From an uncultured Flavobacteriaceae bacterium (GTDB taxonomy: Bacteria; Bacteroidota; Bacteroidia; Flavobacteriales; Flavobacteriaceae), in assembly GCA_947494695.1 (NCBI GenBank), contig CANLWB010000003.1, forward strand, positions 186,001 through 250,000: a stretch of 64,000 nt of DNA, written 5' to 3'. Made by a program: the position numbers and the translations under genes. Below are positions 63,326-64,000 of this stretch, in pieces. The notes below the pieces were generated by a model. That model saw only the letters and a list, made by a program, of their open reading frames with translations, did no database searches and was not told where the DNA came from. The first letter of the stretch is position 1; each line of letters begins with the position of its first letter.

Positions 63326-63650
63326 AAAATAATTTTTAGCGAAGATAATATAAGAATTATGATATATGATTTTTGATTTACGATTTTTAAATCCCTAATT
63401 AAAGTGAATTCGATGTAAGGATACAAATAATCAAAAGCCGTCAATTCGAGTGATTGCTCTATCAGTTCTGATGACGTTATAAAACCAATTAAGATTTGTT
63501 TTAATGATACCGGGAAAGTTCTTTATATTAAGAGTGCCGATACAAATTATAAGGCTGAAAAATGTGCGGCGACCTGTGTCGCTAAATAGGTTTCGAAAAA
63601 AGACAAACATACTTCTGGATCTAGAACTTAAACTAGACAAATAAAAAACA
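63326..63650. other. Region with a possible decayed small gene
   Basis: No intact gene is supported. On the plus strand a frame reading NQKPSIRVIALSVLMTL (up to about 63478) is followed in another frame by DVIKPIKICFNDTGKVLYIK and SADTNYKAEKCAATCVAK, ending near 63583. A signal-peptide-like start then a Cys-containing tail would be a small exported protein after one frameshift. A minus-strand 113-codon frame over the same bases looks random. Evidence is thin. Confidence 0.2.
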
Positions 63651-63658
63651 TCTGTTTC

Positions 63659-63688
63659 AAGGCACTTAATCTTTAAGTGTCTTTTTTT
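63659..63688 (+). terminator. Terminator-like hairpin
   Basis: CACTTAA (63663-63669 region), a 3-nt loop and TTAAGTG, extended by wobble and AT pairs, then seven T. It follows the possible decayed small gene on the plus strand. Confidence 0.6.
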
Positions 63689-64000
63689 ATTTAGGCACTT
63701 TGAAAAAGATGAAATCATTAAAAAACATGCTTTTTTAATAAATTTGGCCTTGGTTTTAAAAATCTTAAGCAAAACACCCCTACAATTGTTATAATTTAAA
63801 ACATAAAAAGCACATAAAAATTACATAATAAAACTTTCCTGAAGGAGGTCACTAAAAAAAAGAAATCAATTTCATCTTTTTACTTACAAATTAGCATTCA
63901 ATTTCATTGATTTCAGTCAAAATGTTTGACAAACATATCGGTTAATATATATCTTCAAAAAACATTGATATAGTAAACTTATTTATTAACCTTAAAACCT
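63689..64000. other. AT-rich end of window, no gene identified
   Basis: About 310 bp. ATGTTT-GAC-AAACAT near 63930 is a small palindrome. It presumably lies upstream of a gene outside the window. Confidence 0.4.

Noticed and set aside
63431-63772. Minus-strand 113-codon frame
   Set aside because: Random composition, and a terminator lies inside it on the other strand.
1-64000. tRNA, rRNA or known riboswitch
   Set aside because: No T-loop GGTTCGAATCC-like or anticodon-arm patterns were seen, and no B12, TPP, SAM or fluoride riboswitch signature stood out before the relevant genes.

Overview
The window looks like chromosomal DNA from a marine-type member of the Flavobacteriaceae (Bacteroidota). 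The evidence is low GC, -7 promoter boxes of the TAnnTTTG type in front of many genes, a type IX secretion sorting tail on an exported beta-helix protein, a two-motif DnaJ zinc region, glutamine synthetase III beside a eukaryotic-type glutamine synthetase, and many families common in this group (DUF4920, DUF1684, DUF3078, DUF4197, DUF4328, PPK2, TIGR01777). I saw no rRNA or tRNA gene, CRISPR array, transposase or phage gene. The content is mostly housekeeping with accessory patches.

Layout. 1-5.3 kb: the 3' end of an S51 peptidase, an M28 peptidase/TfoX-like/DinB-like minus-strand group, PPK2, a frameshifted flavin reductase and a secreted coiled-coil protein. 5.8-7.8 kb: an exported beta-helix protein with a T9SS tail. 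8.0-12.4 kb (minus): an ABC exporter, an MscS channel and an NtrC-type regulator that lacks a DNA-binding domain. 12.8-14.5 kb: grpE-dnaJ. 14.7-18.2 kb: a serine hydrolase, an epimerase, mnmD and a DUF4920 lipoprotein. 18.3-20.1 kb: ilvE, a MazG-like pyrophosphatase and a small membrane protein. 20.3-24.7 kb: a four-gene unit (unknown lipoprotein, TPR histidine kinase, NarL-type regulator, envelope protein). 25-27.6 kb: a 28-aa membrane peptide, an SRPBCC/GyrI-like protein, crcB and a DUF1684 lipoprotein. 27.6-34.5 kb: P450, then MFS/VOC/DJ-1/four-helix protein, Lrp, a second four-helix protein and DUF4328.

34.6-35.7 kb is an array of about 3.3 tandem copies of a structured repeat of about 320 bp, abutting the stop codon of a fused acyl-CoA mutase (35.7-39.1 kb). 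Then come purU, an ATP-grasp protein and DUF4197. 43.2-47.9 kb is an accessory zone: small proteins, a BtuF-like metallo-corrinoid receptor, two decayed genes, a Crp-type regulator and a duplicated small gene flanking an alpha/beta hydrolase. 48.2-50 kb is an alkylation-repair operon in which Ada is split into two polypeptides next to AlkB. 51-64 kb is largely housekeeping: pyrF, prfA, class II ribonucleotide reductase, DUF3078, purM, glnN facing a GSII-type synthetase, and a Ca/Na antiporter.

Themes. Cobalamin runs through the second half: a B12-dependent mutase, a B12-dependent ribonucleotide reductase and a probable corrinoid receptor. One-carbon and purine supply (purU, purM), pyrimidine supply (pyrF) and glutamine synthesis also cluster there. 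The most unusual items are the tandem structured repeat array, an attenuator-like three-segment repeat in the P450/MFS divergent region, the split Ada operon, two diverged S23-like four-helix proteins around an Lrp gene, and several single-base frameshifts confined to accessory genes.
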